Source: Sphagnum compactum (taxonomy: Eukaryota; Bryophyta; Sphagnopsida; Sphagnales). From it: DNA of 64,000 bases. Below, piece after piece: positions 1 through 12,770 of the stretch. The notes below the pieces were generated by a model that did no database searches, was not told where the DNA came from, and saw only the letters and a list, made by a program, of their open reading frames with translations. The DNA is taken from positions 8,772,157 through 8,836,156 of the forward strand of contig OZ234503.1 in NCBI GenBank assembly GCA_965153455.1. The letters run 5' to 3'. Each line of letters opens with the position of its first letter. Position 1 is the first letter of the stretch. The position numbers and the translations under genes were made by a program.

Positions 1-81
1 TGTGTCCTGAATACCAGTGAGTGTCATGGTGGGCATACACATGTGTTGTTGGTTTAATGGTTTAGAGTTTGTTGATTGCAG

Positions 82-960
82 GATGAATGGGTTGTTTGCC
101 GAATCTTCCAGAAAAATGCGGCCAACAAGAAGCCATTTCTGTACGCAAGTTACATGCCAAGTTCCATCGCGACTTACCAAGTCGTCAATGACGCACATTC
201 TTCACTACCTAGACATGATGATTTGGATCCTGATCAGGATCAGTCGCCTAACCCTACAGTCTGCACGGACGAAGGTGGGCCGGTTCCCACTGACTGTTCC
301 TCTCTCGGCCCGTGGATGGTGAGAAGCAAGCCTTGCAGTGCCGCCGATGCAACAGCACTCAAATCGGTCGACCGTATGTGGTCTCCGGGAATTGACATGC
401 AAAATACGGCGAGCTGCAAAGCGTTCTTGGGTTCTGCCGCGAGTGCGAACCTGTCAAGGCTATTGAAGCAAGAGATCAGTGATTCACAGGCTAGTGCCCT
501 AATGCAATCAAAAATCTCGTCAATGAAATCCTCATACCCAACTGCAGCTACTCAGCATTCTTACCGATACAGGAGTACCGTTCGAACCAAGATGCAGCAG
601 GAGGATCCAGCTTACCTCTGTAGGGGCGAGGGAGAGGATGAAGCCCAGAGTACTCATATACTCAGGTGCGGACCTGATCACTACGCCACAGCGAACTGCT
701 GGGGTGCAGCTCGCGGGGATAACGCAGTGCAGCTGTACGAAGAAGTCGACGTCCCTTACGAGTCTCCAATGGTTGCTCTCCATGAGAGCTTCAGTGACCT
801 TGCTGATCAGTCTTCTTGTGTTAGTGAATTTCTATACAGTGGGGATGAGCAAGGGGAATTAGTGTACAACACGAACTCCAACCGTAACTTTGGGAGTTCC
901 GATGTAATTGCTGCTGGCCCCGTCGACCTGGTGTCGGAATCTCTTTGGTCATGCTACTAG
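82..960 (+). CDS. NAC-domain transcription factor, last exon (5' part outside window)
   Basis: Partial gene. The exon begins in phase 0 right after an intron acceptor (ttgcag ending at 81) with DEWVVCRIFQKN, the end of the NAC DNA-binding domain (subdomain D/E). About 280 further residues follow to a TAG at 958-960. NAC proteins are plant-specific DNA-binding regulators: the N-terminal domain, mostly missing here, binds DNA and dimerises, and the divergent C-terminus activates transcription. The C-terminal part is rich in Ser, Asp and Glu, has no other known domain and ends SESLWSCY. A tryptophan-containing end recalls the C-terminal W motifs of NAM/CUC and secondary-wall NACs, but I cannot place it in a subfamily. 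I saw no clear miR164 target site. The family call is firm; the subfamily is open. Confidence 0.9.
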   Translation, partial: DEWVVCRIFQKNAANKKPFLYASYMPSSIATYQVVNDAHSSLPRHDDLDPDQDQSPNPTVCTDEGGPVPTDCSSLGPWMVRSKPCSAADATALKSVDRMWSPGIDMQNTASCKAFLGSAASANLSRLLKQEISDSQASALMQSKISSMKSSYPTAATQHSYRYRSTVRTKMQQEDPAYLCRGEGEDEAQSTHILRCGPDHYATANCWGAARGDNAVQLYEEVDVPYESPMVALHESFSDLADQSSCVSEFLYSGDEQGELVYNTNSNRNFGSSDVIAAGPVDLVSESLWSCY

Positions 961-3900
961 ACCTGTTGGCAGATCAGTACCCATATTCCACTGACATCGA
1001 GGTTTGAACCTCGTCTGTACACAACATGATCATGCAGCTGGTCATGCATGATCAGCTGAACATATATACATACTGAACAGATCTTGCACAATGTGAATAT
1101 GTGAAGCTTTGTGCTCAGGAATAGTGATCACTCGTGATCCTTTACAGACTCGCCAGACGCCTGACAGCATGATCCAATGCTTTGTAAACTTTGGGGGCCA
1201 GCTGCTGCACCATAGCTGGAGTCAGGTTCAGTTTGCAGCGGAGATTAAGCAAGGTTCAACCATCTGTAGATGGATCATGATTCTCTGTAGTTCATGATGG
1301 GTTTTCTAGCGCTCAGGGAATTCTTTTTAGCACGGTGTGTAACGACATTGTCCACAGGTTCTTCGGAAGGGTTCCAGAAAACTCACCACAACGGATCACA
1401 ACGGATCATCATTGTTGCCGGCAGCTTCATCAACGATGACGAGAACATGCCAAGCAGCTGGTGAGGTCTACTACGTGCTCACGTCGAGACGATGCACAAA
1501 TTTGGAGAAGGAGTTCACACAGAATCAAAACTAACTGATTGAAAAATTCGATACTCATTGAAGAAATTTGGACCAAATCGATTAGACCTCATCAGTTGTG
1601 GCTCTCAACCTTGAGACATACAGTAGCTGCTAGCAATTGCCTGCAGATCGTGATCATGTCAGACTCTTGTCCTTCGAACAGGCGTGGCCATGATGTGTTC
1701 CCACAAGGATCCAAAACACAACAGCTACGCAATTACTAAGGTCTATAACGGGCTGCCAACTCGAGACCGGGATCTCTGCATCATATTGTACCAGTTGCAA
1801 CATCAGCCAGCATCAATTGTTGGGCGTTGAGAACTTGAGGCCCTTCGTCCAGAAGCAGCTAGATAGTAGACACTAGTAATTTACAAGTCCAGTGGTCAAT
1901 GGGCAATTCATGATACTATAGGTGTACAGGGTTAACTCTTTGCACATTGTTTGCACAGGTATTTGTCATTCATCACACATTGTTTGCACAGGTAATTGTC
2001 TTGTAACATTTGAAGGATTCAGACGGGGTACTTGCAGGCAGTATTCTCGTCACAATTTATTTAGTGGAAGTTGACTCCAGGATGTCTTCCACAATGTGCT
2101 GGTCATACTTAGGTAGTCATCTTTCATCCGCTCTCATCAGAATCCAAGTTTCTTTTTTGAGTTTCAAATTTATGTGAATTCGTCCGTCCAGCTGGTCAGT
2201 TGGTTATATATATATATCAAAAGTTGTTGGACTAAACATTGGATAAATTGTTGAAGGTGTTGTGTATCATTCTCCATCAGCTAGCTCTCTGCTTTCAGCA
2301 TAAGTTCCATATCACAGCTCTACATCACTTTAATGACTCTGCACGACTAGAGCTACTGATTGTGACCAGTGCACAATATAACTTGAACAAATGAAGTAGT
2401 CGATAGGCACTTTCTTTTCGGATCATCTTTTGCAGCTATTCATTTGAGATCTCTCATGATGGGTTGATGTGCTAAATGTCAAGATCCAGCTCAACAGGTG
2501 ACACTACTCAACAAGCACTAGAATAGCATATAGTGGTCATAGCACGAACCATGTGAGAGATATCGTCCCAATACAAGATACTGATCAATCTAACCGGCTA
2601 CTGATTATAAAAGCCATGAATTCTGAACTGTGATCGATGATCCCCATATATGCAGATCACAGATCATGAAATACATTAGGACCTCAGATTTTATTTCTCA
2701 TGAATTGGATATTAGATAATGTTATATATATTAATCCAGAACTTATGATTTAGAATGTGATGAAGCACATTTGAATGTCCAAAAGCTAGATTAGTTAATT
2801 AGAACTCGTAGAAATGCTCTAAGCATTTCTCATTGGCTGCAAGAAGTTTCTAATTCCAAAACGGTTTGTCACTGTTTTCAACCTTGGCTAATACCTCCCA
2901 TTATAAACTGGGAGCACTTTTTGAGTAATGCCTTGGCATATTATTTGAGAATCCCGGTCTAGCCGGGGGTGGATTCTCTATGAAGGTGTAGAGACCATCA
3001 GTTGGAGAATATAAAGATATATTGCAGCCTGCTGTGCAGTTAAAAAAAACTGCTTCAGTACTGTTATTGCCATCATTGTGTTCTGTGCCAGTTTGATTAA
3101 TAATATTACAACGTGCTGCTGCTTCTGCAGGGGTCCCACATACGATATCTAGCTTGCAAGCTCACGACACCGGCCCCCGGATTGTAGTAGTGCTCGTGGG
3201 CTAATAGCGTCAGCATTTGGAACCTGCACGTATTGAAGGAATTTTGGTTCTGAAATTCTCTTTCCGTTTTCGTACACGGACCTTCAAGTACACCCATGAT
3301 GTACAATTTGCAATTGCTGGAACTCTGATATCCCTTTTAAAACTTCGCTGTAACTTAACTAAATTATCTAGTCTCAAAAATCCCTCCCAGTTTTCATGAA
3401 CCTTAAAAAGCGTGCAATTCGAGGCATATACGTTTCGTGAGCCTGAAGCTAGATATCTGCATGTTACCCAAGAGTAGGACCAGGCTGATAACAAATTTTT
3501 CCAAGCTACCCAATACCAGGACCACCTGATACGTTCAAATGTCGATACCACACCAACACTGGTACCGAGGGGGTATCTGGCTAAGGCTGGAAGTAATATA
3601 GAACTAGAGCGAGCTTTCTTTCAACAAGAATTTTTGTAAATTGCATTTAGTTTTCTATGATAAAATCTCTTCAACAACTAAATTTCTTGTGGATCTCCTG
3701 CGTGTGTATTTTTAGTCGCAAATCCAACAAGGAATTTTAAGAACGAGTATATTATATGCATAATTTGAACAGGCCGGATCTTCTTGAGTCTTGTAGATTT
3801 GCAGTCGTGGAATTTGTGGGATGTAGTGCACTCAATCTTTCTCTCTATCTGGACTACGGAAGTTAATTCTTTTGCATAATTGTTAATATATCATATTTAA

Positions 3901-5789
3901 AACTGAAAACTGAAAATACCTGAACTCTGTAAACTAGTAACCTGGATTCTGTTTGCAGTTCTTTGTCTTGAGTGAAATTGACTGTTTTCCTCTGCTTCGC
4001 ACAAATCAGCGTATTTTCGAACTGAAATCAAATCAGTATGTGTGTACTCATCATTTGACAAACTTGGGAAGATTTCAGTAATGTACACATGCTACTTCGC
4101 TTGTTGGTGTAAGCACTTGCTCCTTTTCATGGTACGCTTCTCATACAAATGACTACAAGTGTAATACTATGTCTAACATTTTGAAGCTGCAAATCACTTA
4201 CAATGTTTCTAGCCCGTGTCTATCATGTGTCCATTAAGAAACCTATGCGATGTGCACCGCACAAGCGCGAAACCCTAATTGCTCACATTGCATTTCAGTT
4301 GCAGGCTGCACCATTCTCAGGCTAGTTTGAAAATAAACTAGTTTGTGGTTTAGGGTGGGTTGTGCACAGGGTTGCAAGCCCAATATGACTCTGGATTTAA
4401 ATCATGGTTTAAATTGTATGGAAGCTTGTTTAAATAATGGTAAAAGTTTGAGTCAAAATCATGAAATTATATAAAATTTTGGGAACATACCTATTGTCTT
4501 TGTGAGAAAAGCTGTGCAAAGATACAAAATTGGTGTTCATTTGACATTTTATGAACACATGTTGAAAGAGCATGGAAAGAAAATCGAAGTGACATGTGAA
4601 CAATTCGTGCATTCAACATCCACATGCGCAAATCAACAGAAGCATGTTGAATAAGCTTTTGAATGCCAAATGGACATCATTGGCATTTTTGACATTGACA
4701 TGTTGAATGAATATCGAAATTGAATTGTTCATTTGCAAATGCATGTGCAATCAACATAGGCATAGGTAAAAACACAATCAAAGGAGCCATCCAAGGGAAT
4801 GAATATTCTTTAAAAATATATTTTTGTATGAACATTAAAAAGATCACAAATGAAGCATAAGAATTTGGATTGTCATAATGTTTTTTAAATTTTTTTCATT
4901 ATTTGAAAAGTTTACATGCTCAAAGTTTGACACAAATTAAAAATGTTTTTGCATGTTCAAAGCATTCAAACCTTGAAAACATGGATAAGTTTTTTTTTTT
5001 CAAACATCCTTTTTTTCTACCAAATGTGCACCAATCCTTCTGAAACAACAAACATTTACTGGGTTAATGTTGCAGGTTCTAGTGCCAGCATTTACATTCT
5101 ACAAAACTTTGGTTGTAGTAGGTTCGAACTTCACACACTCCTGCACAAGTTTAAACCTAGACTGGGTTTTGCTGCAATTTTCTTGATCAGCAGTCAAATG
5201 GAAGATTGAAATTGTGGGTGCCAGCCATGCCCATCGGACATGGCACCAAAATGATGATGATCAAGCTGTATTCGCTGACTAAGTCTGTTTTACTTGTGTG
5301 AGCGCTCCACAATCTCAATGTTCAGTGGAGAGGCCACTTGCTGCATATGCCTTCCAAGGTACGACTTTCCCATTCAAGCTTTTTGAACAATGCAGTCTGC
5401 AAGATCCCAGTTGAAAAATGTTTTTGTCGTAATTGGAAATTTCACTTCCATTTCCCCAAGTGTCACTGGTAAACAATTCTCCTTCTCTTTTTTTACAATG
5501 CTTACCATGGTTCACACAGACTTGTTTACAATGCTTCTTGTGTTCGAGACCCTGAACCCTCTTTCTGTCTATATATTGCCTTCTTCTTCTCACAGTTTGT
5601 GTGTTCTGTTTACTGACCTGATAAATGTTGACCTGATATCTTCAGAAGCGAGTGGACTAACCAATCATATTCTATGCAAGTCGACACAGTATCTCACCGC
5701 GGCTTCTATGTGATCAAACTACATGCTTTGAAAGCATTTTTTTCTGCACCCCTTGGAGATCAAAGAGAGAAACGGTGGCAGTTCTTTTT
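961..5789. other. Intergenic region, no gene recognised
   Basis: The 3' flank of the NAC gene followed by AT-rich DNA. It holds a small inverted repeat near 1000-1015 (gaggtttgaacctc), a two-copy 34-bp direct repeat at 1943-1994 (core cacattgtttgcacaggt) and a short TA run near 2205-2217. The short ORFs on both strands show no recognisable motif. I see nothing else supportable. Confidence 0.6.
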
Positions 5790-6790
5790 GGATCGCTTAA
5801 GTTTTTTATGTTTTGGCTTATCTTGCCTATGTTACGTCCAACATATCTTATTCCTATAGATATAAACGTCATGCCGAAAGTTATACATCTACCATTTCAA
5901 ACCCTGCTTTCACGTTCCCTTCTTCTGTTTCATCTATCATCATGTTCCTCTCTTTCATTCATTGAATTTTCTTTTTTTTGTCATTTTCTTGCGAATTGGT
6001 GGTCCACCCCATTCAATTTCAGGGCTCGAACACATGATCATGAATACCATGAACACGTTGCACCAGCCCAAAACATGCACTCTCGAGATGCACATTTCAA
6101 CATGGATCATAATGCGACCATCCTGAGGTGCATGTCATAGCCCACATCTTGCCGCATTAATAAAGATCTTGGCTACTAAAACTTTCAATGCAACCAATGT
6201 TTTTTTTAAAAATTGCTAAGGAATCTACACAACTTTTTCTTCGTCTTTTTCACCTTTCATCAAAATTGGCTATCTTCTTAAGCAAGGTTGACGATCTTGC
6301 TTAAGAAGATAGCCAAATTTGATGAAAGGTGAAAAAGACGAAGAAAAAGTTGTGTGGATTCCCTAGCAATTTGAAAAAAAAAACATTGGTTGCATCAAAA
6401 GTTTTAGTAGCCAAGATCTTTATTAATGCGACAAGATGTGGGCTATGACATGCACCTCGAGTCGATTGCATTATGATCCAAGTTGGAATTTGCACCTCGA
6501 GAGCGCATGTTTTGGGCTGGCACAACATGTTCATGGTTTTCATGATCATATGCTCGAGCCTTGAAATTGGATGGGGTGGACCACCGATCCGCAAGAAAAT
6601 GACGAAAGAAAAAATTTCAATGGACGAAAAAGAGGAACATGATGGTAAATGAAACAGAAGAAGGGACTATGAAAGAAGGGCTTTAGATGGTAGATGCATA
6701 ACTTTCAGCATGACGTTTATACCTTTAGGAGTAGGATATGTTGAACGTAACATAAGCAAGGTAAGTCAAAGCATAGAAAACGTTCGATAA
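5790..6790. repeat. Long inverted repeat (foldback), arms about 0.5 kb, 9-nt spacer
   Basis: The left arm (about 5790-6286) and right arm (about 6296-6790) are reverse complements around an axis at 6291, with a 9-nt spacer (gttgacgat). The inner 19 bp of each arm (ggctatcttcttaagcaag and its complement) match perfectly. The match then continues with scattered substitutions and small indels, through the segments encoding CLCYVQHIL on opposite strands, out to the ends. By eye the arms are roughly 85-90% identical. A transcript through this region would fold into a long, nearly perfect hairpin. It could be a foldback/MITE-like transposon or an inverted duplication. No protein is evident, and I could not define target-site duplications. 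Confidence 0.9.
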
Positions 6791-7146
6791 CATAAAAAAT
6801 CGTGGGTGCGAGTATAAACAACATGAATGTTATTTTGAAGGATTCTAAGAAAATAAGGTTGAAGTGTAGAAGAATTAAATGTTTTGAAAGAATAAAGTAT
6901 GAAATTGTCATGAATAAGGAGGTATTTCAAGAGAAAACAAACAGGAGGTGAATGTAGAGATGTTTTGTTGTAGCACAAAAATTGTGAAAAGAGACCATTG
7001 CTGGTATGATTGCTAGTTTGTTGTTGGATATGGTTCAGAGTTTCATGAAAGAGGTATGATCTAGATGTTCCTGGCAACTAAAATATGTTAGCACAACACC
7101 TCATGCGCTGTAAACCAGGATGCAACAGTGGAGTGGGAATCTGGCA

Positions 7147-7745
7147 ATGCAAAATGGAGGAGAAGGCGGGGTGTTCGAGCTTCGGCAAGAGGTGTTATCC
7201 ATCTTGTCGTCAAATTCTTACAAGCAACTGGATGTTGTGCGCACGATCACGGCCATGGCTGTTGCGACACATGTGTTGAAGCTAGAATTAAAGATCGAGA
7301 ATTTGCACCTAAAGTTGGCTGAGAAGGAGAATTATCCATGTTTTGTAGGAGTGCAGCGGGGACCCGGAATCCACTTTACACGAGACTAACGCACGCCTAT
7401 CGTGCGCATTGGGTGAACAGGTTTTGAAACTCCTCCTAGATGTATCCAGATTGTCTAAAGGCTTTTAAGTTTTCACTGGACGAGGAATGCATGCAAAGTA
7501 CTCTATGTGTTTCCAAAATAACTGTTGCGCTTACTTCTGAAATTTGTCCTGGTTTTATCTTCTTTAATGTGCTTGTGGGGATGCTCCCTTCCTCATAGTG
7601 GTTTTTTATGTTTCTATTATCTTGATGATAAGAAAATCTAGTCAATAATAATAATATGTTGGCAAGGCAGGTGAAAAAGCTCATGTGTGATGTTGCAAAG
7701 GTAGTTGCCATCAAATCAGTTCGAACTGCTGAATTCTATTTGAAG
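7147..7745 (+). pseudogene. Decayed fragment of an At4g15545-like coiled-coil protein gene
   Basis: From the ATG at 7147 the frame reads a Gly-rich start, then FELRQEVLSILSSNSYKQLD, then TITAMAVATHVLKLE and a charged helix ending KLAEKE. This is the N-terminal pattern of the plant family of uncharacterised coiled-coil proteins typified by Arabidopsis At4g15545. The next homologous block (ECSGDPESTLHETNARLS...GEQ) lies at 7349-7420 in another frame, flanked by an ag acceptor and a gt donor like a real 72-nt exon. Only about 18 nt (attatccatgttttgtag) separate it from the first block, too few for an intron and with no donor. A third block near 7653-7740 (QVKKLMCDVAK) matches the family's later helix. 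Retained intron edges argue for a DNA-level copy, not a processed transcript. The frame is not continuous, so it is probably non-functional. Confidence 0.55.
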
Positions 7746-10700
7746 AGTGTGTTTTTAGCATTGGTGTTATTTTCTTTCAGCCCTATTGTGGAAAATACTT
7801 GCAATCAAGTCTTTTTCTATGACTACTATGTATAGGAATCTTATCATCATGCTACTAAAGGATTGTTAAAACTACTTTAGGTCATTCTATTTTGTTTTAG
7901 ATTATTTTAAAATTATTATGTTTAGGATAAAATAATTTATAATAACATTAAGTAGAATGACCTTGAATAATTTAAATATAACTTGAAATAACATATATGA
8001 ATTTTAAATAAAATAACCTAAGGTATAGCCTAAAATTAGTTGAATTATTTAATTTTCAATAATTAAAAAGCTTATAATAAACTAGGTAAGATACTTTAAG
8101 GTAAAATAACATATAATAATTTAGGGTACAATAATTTATAATAGCCTATAATAACATAAAATATAAGTTAGAATAACTAAAGTAGCTTAAAATAATATAG
8201 GGTATATCATAAAGTAACATAGATAGAATATTTTCTATTAAAAAAAACATAAAAAGAAACCTATTTGCTATAGTAAATTGTAATAGTGAATTATGTTAAC
8301 TCCAAATGAAACATGATGTCTACATAGTGATATTATAATAAAATAACTTTCATTAGGTGAAATCAGTAAAATGCAATGAAGTTATTTCACTTTTAAGGTC
8401 CCATAGTGATTTAAGCTAGTAAATTACACCCCATTTTGGTAGTAGTGTGTGATGATCAAAAATTTATTAAAGACTAATTGTTTAAAACATTAGTTATAAA
8501 AGACATATGTGAAATCATTAGTGATAATTTAATCATTTTTATTTATTTTTATTATTAAAAATTGGAGCCAAAAACTTGGGAACATTATTTTTATATTTAT
8601 AGATTTATTATAGTTTATTATATAATATAAATAATTATTTTTATTTTTATTTCAATTATTTTTAATTTCATTATTTTTCATCTTATCAATTGTTGACAAG
8701 TGTTACCACTTAAGTTAGGTTAAAAACCTAATTTAATTGGGTAAGTAAACCACATAATTTACTTACTTAAGTTCGCTTACGTAACTTTTAATTTAGATGT
8801 ATGAATCCATATAAATTATCCACATAATATTAATGGATCATAAATTAATTATATTTGTATATTAAAAAAAATTATATTAGTTGTATTAAATATGAAATAT
8901 AAATTTAATCTAGATATTTTAATTTTATTTGAATATTAATTAATTTATTGATATTAAAATATTAAATAAATTTCTGAAATTATTATTTTTATTTATTTTT
9001 ATACATATGTTATAAATTTTAATTAAAATTTATGACTGCAAATGGGATATCATGAACCACACCCACCCCCTTGGGTGATTGTTTATTGGGTGTTTATTCT
9101 AAAATATTCTTGGAATATTTTGACCAAAATTTTTTTTTAAATCTTTTAAAATCTTTAAAATTTTCATCACACTATTATGTTATGGTTTACATCAAAAATT
9201 TGTCAAAAATATGTCATTGTCAAAAAGTTCAAGTCCGTTTACAAGTCCTTTTATTGTGTAAAAACATTGGTTACAATGTTTTCAAAATGTTTTTGGGTAT
9301 TTTTCATTCATTAGATTAATTTCAAAATTTTAGAATATATATACCAATACATTAAAAATAACATTATGTGAAAGCAATTCCATTTGGAGTTTTTTATTTT
9401 TTTCGAAAATGTTAAATACATAAAACCAAACATTGGTTACAACTACTGGTGTACACATTATTGTGACTATACCTTTATCATAAATTTTAATGTAAAGATA
9501 AATTATATATTTCTCACATCTTGCACTTCTATTTTATTTTTAAATTAAAATATAAAAAATTATTTATAATATATCATATTTTTACCATTAAATTTTATTT
9601 CAATGTATAATATTTCATTTAATCACATTGAATATTTTATATGAAATATGTATCAAGTATAATTTTTAAATGTAATAAAAAAAATTATATTACCTATATG
9701 TATAATATTAATCAAACTCAAATCCTTACATGTAGTTTATTATGTCCATTTGTACTCATATTAAATTACTAATAATCATTTTTGAATCATTGTAAAATAA
9801 TTGCATGATCACATTGTTTTTGTAATGACACATCATTTTGTCCACGTCATTTTCATAGTTATTCATTAGTCATATTTGAAATGATTTTATTATAATCACA
9901 TTTTGAATTGATACCTTGGACATTCGCTTCAGTTTGTCATCAATCATAGTGACATATGGATGAAAACTTGCAATGAAAAAACGATGTCATCCTCCTATTA
10001 TCACATCATCATGTACTAGTCAAATGCACTACTAATATATGACTACAACTTCTTTTTCCACATAGGATTTGAAGCAATATCAGGTATGACTACAATCAAT
10101 TATGTGATTGTTTAAGCCATCTAGTCATTGATTTCTTGGTTGTAAAGGATAGAAATTCCTTCTAGTGTCCATAAAATAATCATTATTTTATTTCCATTGT
10201 TATAACTGGTCACTTATTAAGTTGATGTTTAAAGTTCTAAATGAATTTATATAACAATATTTCTTGTGTATCAAGAAATAGTTGACAAAATTAGAAATGA
10301 ATCTAATTTGAGTACAAACTATTCAAAAACATTTTCAAAACAATGCAACTAATGTTATTGCACTTTTATTGGGAAAAATTTTATGTACAGTTTTACATTA
10401 TAATATAATACAATATTTTTTAAATGATGAGAACTTTAAAATTTAAAATTTGAACATTCAAAAAAAATTTCAAGTATTTTGTTCTTCAACTAATATTAGT
10501 TAGTAGTTGTAACTTATAAATTGAAATTTACACCACTTGAGATCAACACTTTAATGGTAAACTTTCATTACTTGTTACATTGAACTCATTTTTTTAATCA
10601 TTCTTGTTATTACTTGAAAAGAATTAACATAATGTCAAAATATGTTACTATTGTACAACCCAAATTTAAGGTTGCCTTGTGTTCAGATTAGATCACTTTA

Positions 10701-12420
10701 TCAAATAACTATATCCTATCTTCACCATGTTCACATTAATAATTTTTGTTGTGCCTTATGATGTCCATTGTTCTTGATGTGATATGCCATGATATTCAAA
10801 AAAAAAATTAATAAAAATGAAAAAATTGAAAGAAATTATAAGCTTTTTGCATCCAACACAATTCACATGTTTTGTTCCATCAATCGCATGGTAATTGCAA
10901 ATTAGGTGACTCATTTTTTGTGTTAGATTGGACTCTTTACATAATGCATTATTCAAATGTCACAAACATGTGGTAAAATCATGAATGTGGCAAATCATTT
11001 TAGGAATTAAGATTGTTAATTTTTCTTGAATATGTACATGACAATGAAATTCAATAAATATACACCAACACATAATAATGAATTTTTGAAATGGAATCAT
11101 GAATTATGATTTTGGATCTATATGAAGATTCAAATGCATTTTTCAATGTTATTTCATCTCAAGATGTTTTATAAGGATTATATATGTGATCCATGTTTAA
11201 AAAACAAACATGAACTTTAAAAAAAATTACAAAAACTTGAACCAACAAATAATTGTTGAATATTGAATCGTGACCAAATTTGGAACTTATTTTCAAAACT
11301 TCTTATTTCAATCATTTGTGCTGAATTGATATTTTACTCCCTAATAAATGTATGTCAAAAAGTTGTTTAGTTTAGCTTTTGTTCATTTGAATTTTGTTAG
11401 TTCATTAATCATCACAAGATCCCCATTTAACTTTGACTTTTTATGATTTTTTCATTTTAGTGTTAAAATATGGACTTTGTGAAATGTTGTATCTACCCAA
11501 AATGAACATCCCACACAAAATGAAAAGGCAAAGGACATGAGTCAATTTTGAGAAATTGCTTCCTCTACTACAAAACACAAATGTTAATTATAATTTCTAG
11601 CACTACATGGATATAAACATGTAAATTTGGTTATTTTTACTAATAGTATTTTTTTGAATAAATTATCTTAAGAATGTAAAATTCGTAATTTTGTATTAAA
11701 ATTTTACATGTCTATAAGTGGCTATAATTGGCATGTAAAATTGGCATGTCTATTAATTGGCATGCCACTTATAAACAATTGGTTATTATTCACATATCAA
11801 AGGTCTTTGGTATTAAATATGCCAATTATCTACTAATTATATGACAATGACATATTCAATACTAAATGTTTTATAAAAAAAAAAGAAATAAGTGTAGACA
11901 ATGGTATGAATGTGTAAGACTTTATTCTAAGAAAAAATGTGTGGAATTTTTTAAAAATACTTATGGAAAAAAATGTGGGGGTTCAAAGTTAATTACTAAG
12001 TTCAAAATCTTGAGATCTAGTTAATTGGTTACATATAATAGATTACCATACTTGCCTACAATGTTAGTTCAAATTTAAATCAAAGGCAAAATGCTTAATA
12101 ATCACATGTCTAGGTGCAAGCATGATAAAGTAACCCAAAATGTAGTTCCACTATGCAAAAACTTGGGGCCTCCAAATAAAGGTACAACAAGTAGATGAAT
12201 TTGTCATTTAATAATCATTTTTTAAATACATTCTTTTTAAACTATTGTTGGCATTGGTTTCAAAAGCCAAATTGATATTATTATGTTTTTCCAATGCACT
12301 TACAAGTACTTGCCTTGGACCTTTAATTTTTGACAATTTGAAAGTATATTTCAAATACTTGAAAGTATATGAATATTTTTTGCAAATGATGTTTCTTTCT
12401 TCCCAACCCTCAATATTGAT
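7746..12420. other. Extremely AT-rich intergenic tract, no gene recognised
   Basis: About 4.7 kb of very AT-rich DNA. From 7860 to 8230 it is built from degenerate short units such as aaataac, ataataac and cctaaaat, suggesting an old, eroded AT minisatellite. A short phrase (aaacattggttacaa) occurs at about 9262 and again near 9428. Stop codons are dense in all frames. I see no coding exon or RNA gene. Confidence 0.6.
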
Positions 12421-12616
12421 GTGATGAACATTCTAAGTTTTTTTTGGTCAATGGAATTCCGTAATCCAAGCAGAGCAGAAAAGTAGCTAGTACTGATCCA
12501 AGGATCCACGACCTAAGAATCCAAACCGATCCACGACCTCCAAGCTTCCGACCTGACTTACAACGCAAGTGAATGCTAGCATACTTCCGGAAATCGGAAG
12601 CACGGAGATGACAAAG

Positions 12617-12770
12617 AAGGATGATAACCTAAGTCAGATTATTATGATTCGAATTGTGCCTTCTTGGATGAAGCTAGAAATCCCAACAAAGGGAAACAAC
12701 AAATAAGGATGATAACCTACACGCCTAGGCAGATTATGATCTTTCAAATTGTGCCCTCTTGGATGAAGCA
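12617..12770. repeat. Two-copy imperfect tandem repeat, about 90-bp period
   Basis: A segment starting aaggatgataaccta and ending gcc(t/c)tcttggatgaagc occurs twice, at about 12617-12674 and 12706-12770. The two copies differ by a small indel and several substitutions. It lies in a locally GC-richer island (12.45-12.8 kb) that otherwise resembles neither gene nor transposon. Confidence 0.65.

Noticed and set aside
5122-5136. tRNA B-box-like ggttcgaac
   Set aside because: No A box, no acceptor stem and no cloverleaf.
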